Assembly: GCA_904420175.1 (NCBI GenBank)
Contig: CAJFUF010000028.1
Coordinates: forward strand, 1-34,433
Source of the DNA: Candidatus Schneewindia gallinarum
GTDB taxonomy: Bacteria > Bacillota > Clostridia > Oscillospirales > Ruminococcaceae
DNA: 34,433 nt
Direction: 5' to 3'
Part shown: piece by piece, positions 32,443-34,433 of the stretch
Position numbering within the stretch: the first letter of the stretch is position 1
Layout of the letters: each line of letters begins with the position of its first letter
Notes under the pieces: model-generated
Databases searched by the model: none
Told to the model about the DNA's origin: nothing
The model's input: only the letters and a program-made list of their open reading frames with translations
Program-made: the position numbers and the translations under genes

Positions 32443-34431
32443 TTAGGCCAGCGCCTCCTCCAAAAATTGCTGAGGCGTGCGGGTGTCATTCTCATCACAC
32501 AGGTAGTTGTAGACTGCTATGGCCGCCTGTTGTTCGCCCAGCCGCTGCTTTACCTGGTAAAGCATATGTCCAAGGCGGTAGTATTCCTTCTGTTGCTCAT
32601 TGACGGCCTGTTCCAGAGCCTCTGTTATATCTGCAAAGTAGAAGTCGAAGTCGTCCGAAGAAAACAAATAGGTGTAAAAATAAATGTTGTGCAGCTGCCA
32701 CCGCTCGCTGTCCGGATTAATATCTTTTGACAGAACAGATATAGCACAGCTTTTTGCCAGATCCTGACCGAAAGCATTGGTGAACAGAACATGATCCTCA
32801 TAGATCTGACAGTTTCCGGCATAACCTGCAGACTGAAAGAAACCGGGTAAAATCATAAACCGCGGTCCTAACACCACCCTTTTGGGTATATCAATTTGCA
32901 GGTAGTCATATAGGTGATTCAGTTCTTCCTGAATGTTTGCCGCATAGGAAACATCGGTGCCGGCGGTAGAAGGAAATTGAGTCAGCGGCCGGAAGGTGGG
33001 GATGGTTTCCACTTCTGTCGGTTCCAGCAGGCCGCCTACAATAGTCAGTCCCTCCGATGAGCCGGTATACCGCCCATCCTTTTGGGTAAGATTGGTGACG
33101 AAGGGCACACTGCATTGAATGGAAACATCAAAGGATTTTATATTTTTATCAACGGTATTTATCAATGGCCCCTGTACATAGTCTGTTGCAAACAACGGCT
33201 TAAACCCTGCAAAGGGATAGTAGGGGAAATAGGCAGGCAATAAAATCCGCTGATTATTTACAAAATAGGTCGTGTTATTTCCAGAATAGGATAGATGAAT
33301 TTCTGAAAGCCCGGAGGAATAGGGGTTCTGTACCGTCAGGTAATCCCCGTCCCGGACATAGGAAAGCGGGCGGCCCTGCTTGTCTGTTACAGAATGCAGG
33401 GTGTAGGCGTAGGACAAAGTAAAATCGTACTCTGTCAAGTCGTTGCTGTCGAGAAACACGGTACAGTCCGCGGAGAATTTCCGGCGCAAATCCAAATCCA
33501 TCCGGTAGCCGGTAACGGTGAACTCCGCCTTTTTTTCCTTGCCGGGATTGATGACATGATAGAAAACGTCATTCTCTGAGGAGAGATAAACACGATTATA
33601 CGTCAACAGATCATCTGCTGTGACAAACAAGCCTAGGTTGACTCCACTGATAAGCAGAAAAATAGCGGAAAGGCAAAAAGCCGCTATCCGTTTTTTAGCC
33701 CGGCGGTACTGAGTAAAAAGGAAGATGGCCCCCAGTAGGCAAATCCAGAAAAAGGCCATATTCCAGCGGGAAGCTTCGATTGAACCGCCGGTAAGAGCTA
33801 CATCGCGCATCGTGGTTGACGGCATGAAGAAAAAAAGATCTTTGAGCTTGCTAAAGAAGGGATCGGTGACCGAAAAGTACATAAACAGCGAATCGGAAAC
33901 CGGTGTTGCAAGCAGCGTAATGCCAATCAGCGCCACATAGCCGACATACCGGTTGCAAAAGATGCCAAGCAGGGCTCCCATAAGGATGGCAGCCACGCTC
34001 ACCAGAAGCACATTTAAAAAACTGACAAAAAGAATGTGAAAAACAACGACGTTGCTGTGCACCGGATTAATTAGATAAAAGGTCATGTCAAAGGCAAAAT
34101 GCAGAACCGTTGCTAAAAAGGCCAAAAAGAACAGGAAGGAGAACTGACCGAGATAAATTTTCGGTTTGGCTTCCGGAATCGCCCTGCAGCACTCAGACAG
34201 ATGGACACTTCGCAATTTATAGATGAACTGAAAGGAAAGAAACAGAAACAGGATGAAATAAACGGCTGCCAATCCCTGCGCTTCCTGTACTGCCGTAATA
34301 TAGTTATTAAAGGTATTATAGGTAAAATAAATATTCAGTTGATAAAACCGCTGATAGACCGTATAGCCAATGGCCAGAAGGAAAACGGCGGGCAGCAGAA
34401 TGCTGCGGCGGAAAATCCGCTCGCTGTTGCG
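32443..34431 (-). CDS. Large ABC-2-like permease with degenerate M1-peptidase-like ectodomain (5' end outside window)
   Basis: An open frame from the right edge to a TAA at 32443, giving the C-terminal 662 residues. It opens with a helix (SILLPAVFLLAIGYTVYQRF) and has further helices through about residue 280. A long soluble part follows. Its first half resembles the beta domain of M1 aminopeptidases (LSYAYTLHSVTDKQGRPL, IHLSYSG, LPAYFPYYPF). The position expected for the zinc helix has no HExxH (reads FGQDLAKSCAISVLSKD). It is probably a permease whose peptidase-like module binds rather than cleaves. Parts of the gene are AT-richer than its neighbours. The start lies outside the window. Confidence 0.7.
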   Translation of the reverse strand, partial: RNSERIFRRSILLPAVFLLAIGYTVYQRFYQLNIYFTYNTFNNYITAVQEAQGLAAVYFILFLFLSFQFIYKLRSVHLSECCRAIPEAKPKIYLGQFSFLFFLAFLATVLHFAFDMTFYLINPVHSNVVVFHILFVSFLNVLLVSVAAILMGALLGIFCNRYVGYVALIGITLLATPVSDSLFMYFSVTDPFFSKLKDLFFFMPSTTMRDVALTGGSIEASRWNMAFFWICLLGAIFLFTQYRRAKKRIAAFCLSAIFLLISGVNLGLFVTADDLLTYNRVYLSSENDVFYHVINPGKEKKAEFTVTGYRMDLDLRRKFSADCTVFLDSNDLTEYDFTLSYAYTLHSVTDKQGRPLSYVRDGDYLTVQNPYSSGLSEIHLSYSGNNTTYFVNNQRILLPAYFPYYPFAGFKPLFATDYVQGPLINTVDKNIKSFDVSIQCSVPFVTNLTQKDGRYTGSSEGLTIVGGLLEPTEVETIPTFRPLTQFPSTAGTDVSYAANIQEELNHLYDYLQIDIPKRVVLGPRFMILPGFFQSAGYAGNCQIYEDHVLFTNAFGQDLAKSCAISVLSKDINPDSERWQLHNIYFYTYLFSSDDFDFYFADITEALEQAVNEQQKEYYRLGHMLYQVKQRLGEQQAAIAVYNYLCDENDTRTPQQFLEEALA

Positions 34432-34433
34432 AA

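Overview
This window looks like a chromosomal segment from a GC-rich member of the Clostridia (Firmicutes). The reasons are the strong AAGGAGG-type ribosome binding sites with frequent TTG/GTG starts, a PyrR-type RNA attenuator, dihydroorotate dehydrogenase of the PyrD(1B)/PyrK kind, a DUF1292 (YrzB-like) gene, a YwlG-like DUF436 gene, and a two-component system paired with a FtsX-type ABC exporter. No tRNA, rRNA, CRISPR array or insertion sequence was seen. All calls come from reading the sequence; no database was searched.

Layout. 1-840: the 3' end of an unidentified gene, a terminator, a gene-free stretch with a 39-nt palindrome, and a small XRE-type regulator. 841-1922 (minus): a DUF436 gene and a cytidine deaminase gene behind a clear promoter. 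2296-12883 (plus): a ten-gene run, pyrR-pyrC-pyrF-carA-carB-pyrK-pyrD followed by a histidine-phosphatase gene, ruvX and a Nudix gene. A PyrR-binding leader with a terminator precedes it and a strong terminator ends it. It covers most of UMP synthesis, but pyrB and pyrE are not in the window. 12925-14328: a MATE exporter.

14370-22501 (plus) is one regulatory unit: an OmpR-type response regulator, a histidine kinase without an extracellular sensor, an ABC ATPase, a 44-codon single-helix membrane protein, and two paralogous eight-helix FtsX permeases. Three promoters in this unit, for the regulator, the ATPase and the second permease, carry the same TGAC-N6-GTCA element. Two of them are superimposable down to the spacing to the -10 box. 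This is probably an envelope-stress or antimicrobial-peptide sensing and export module with autoregulation. Part of the second permease has a different base composition from the rest.

22502-30895 is a set of short, separately terminated units: a two-domain PPK2 kinase, a split TSUP transporter, a probable 6S RNA, a DUF1292 gene, a cyclophilin, an NSS-family sodium symporter divergent from azlCD, and a dCMP deaminase-galE pair. 30893-34433 (minus, running off the right edge) is a second ABC exporter: an ATPase, a six-helix membrane protein, and a large ABC-2-like permease whose extracellular part resembles an M1 aminopeptidase that has lost its HExxH zinc motif.
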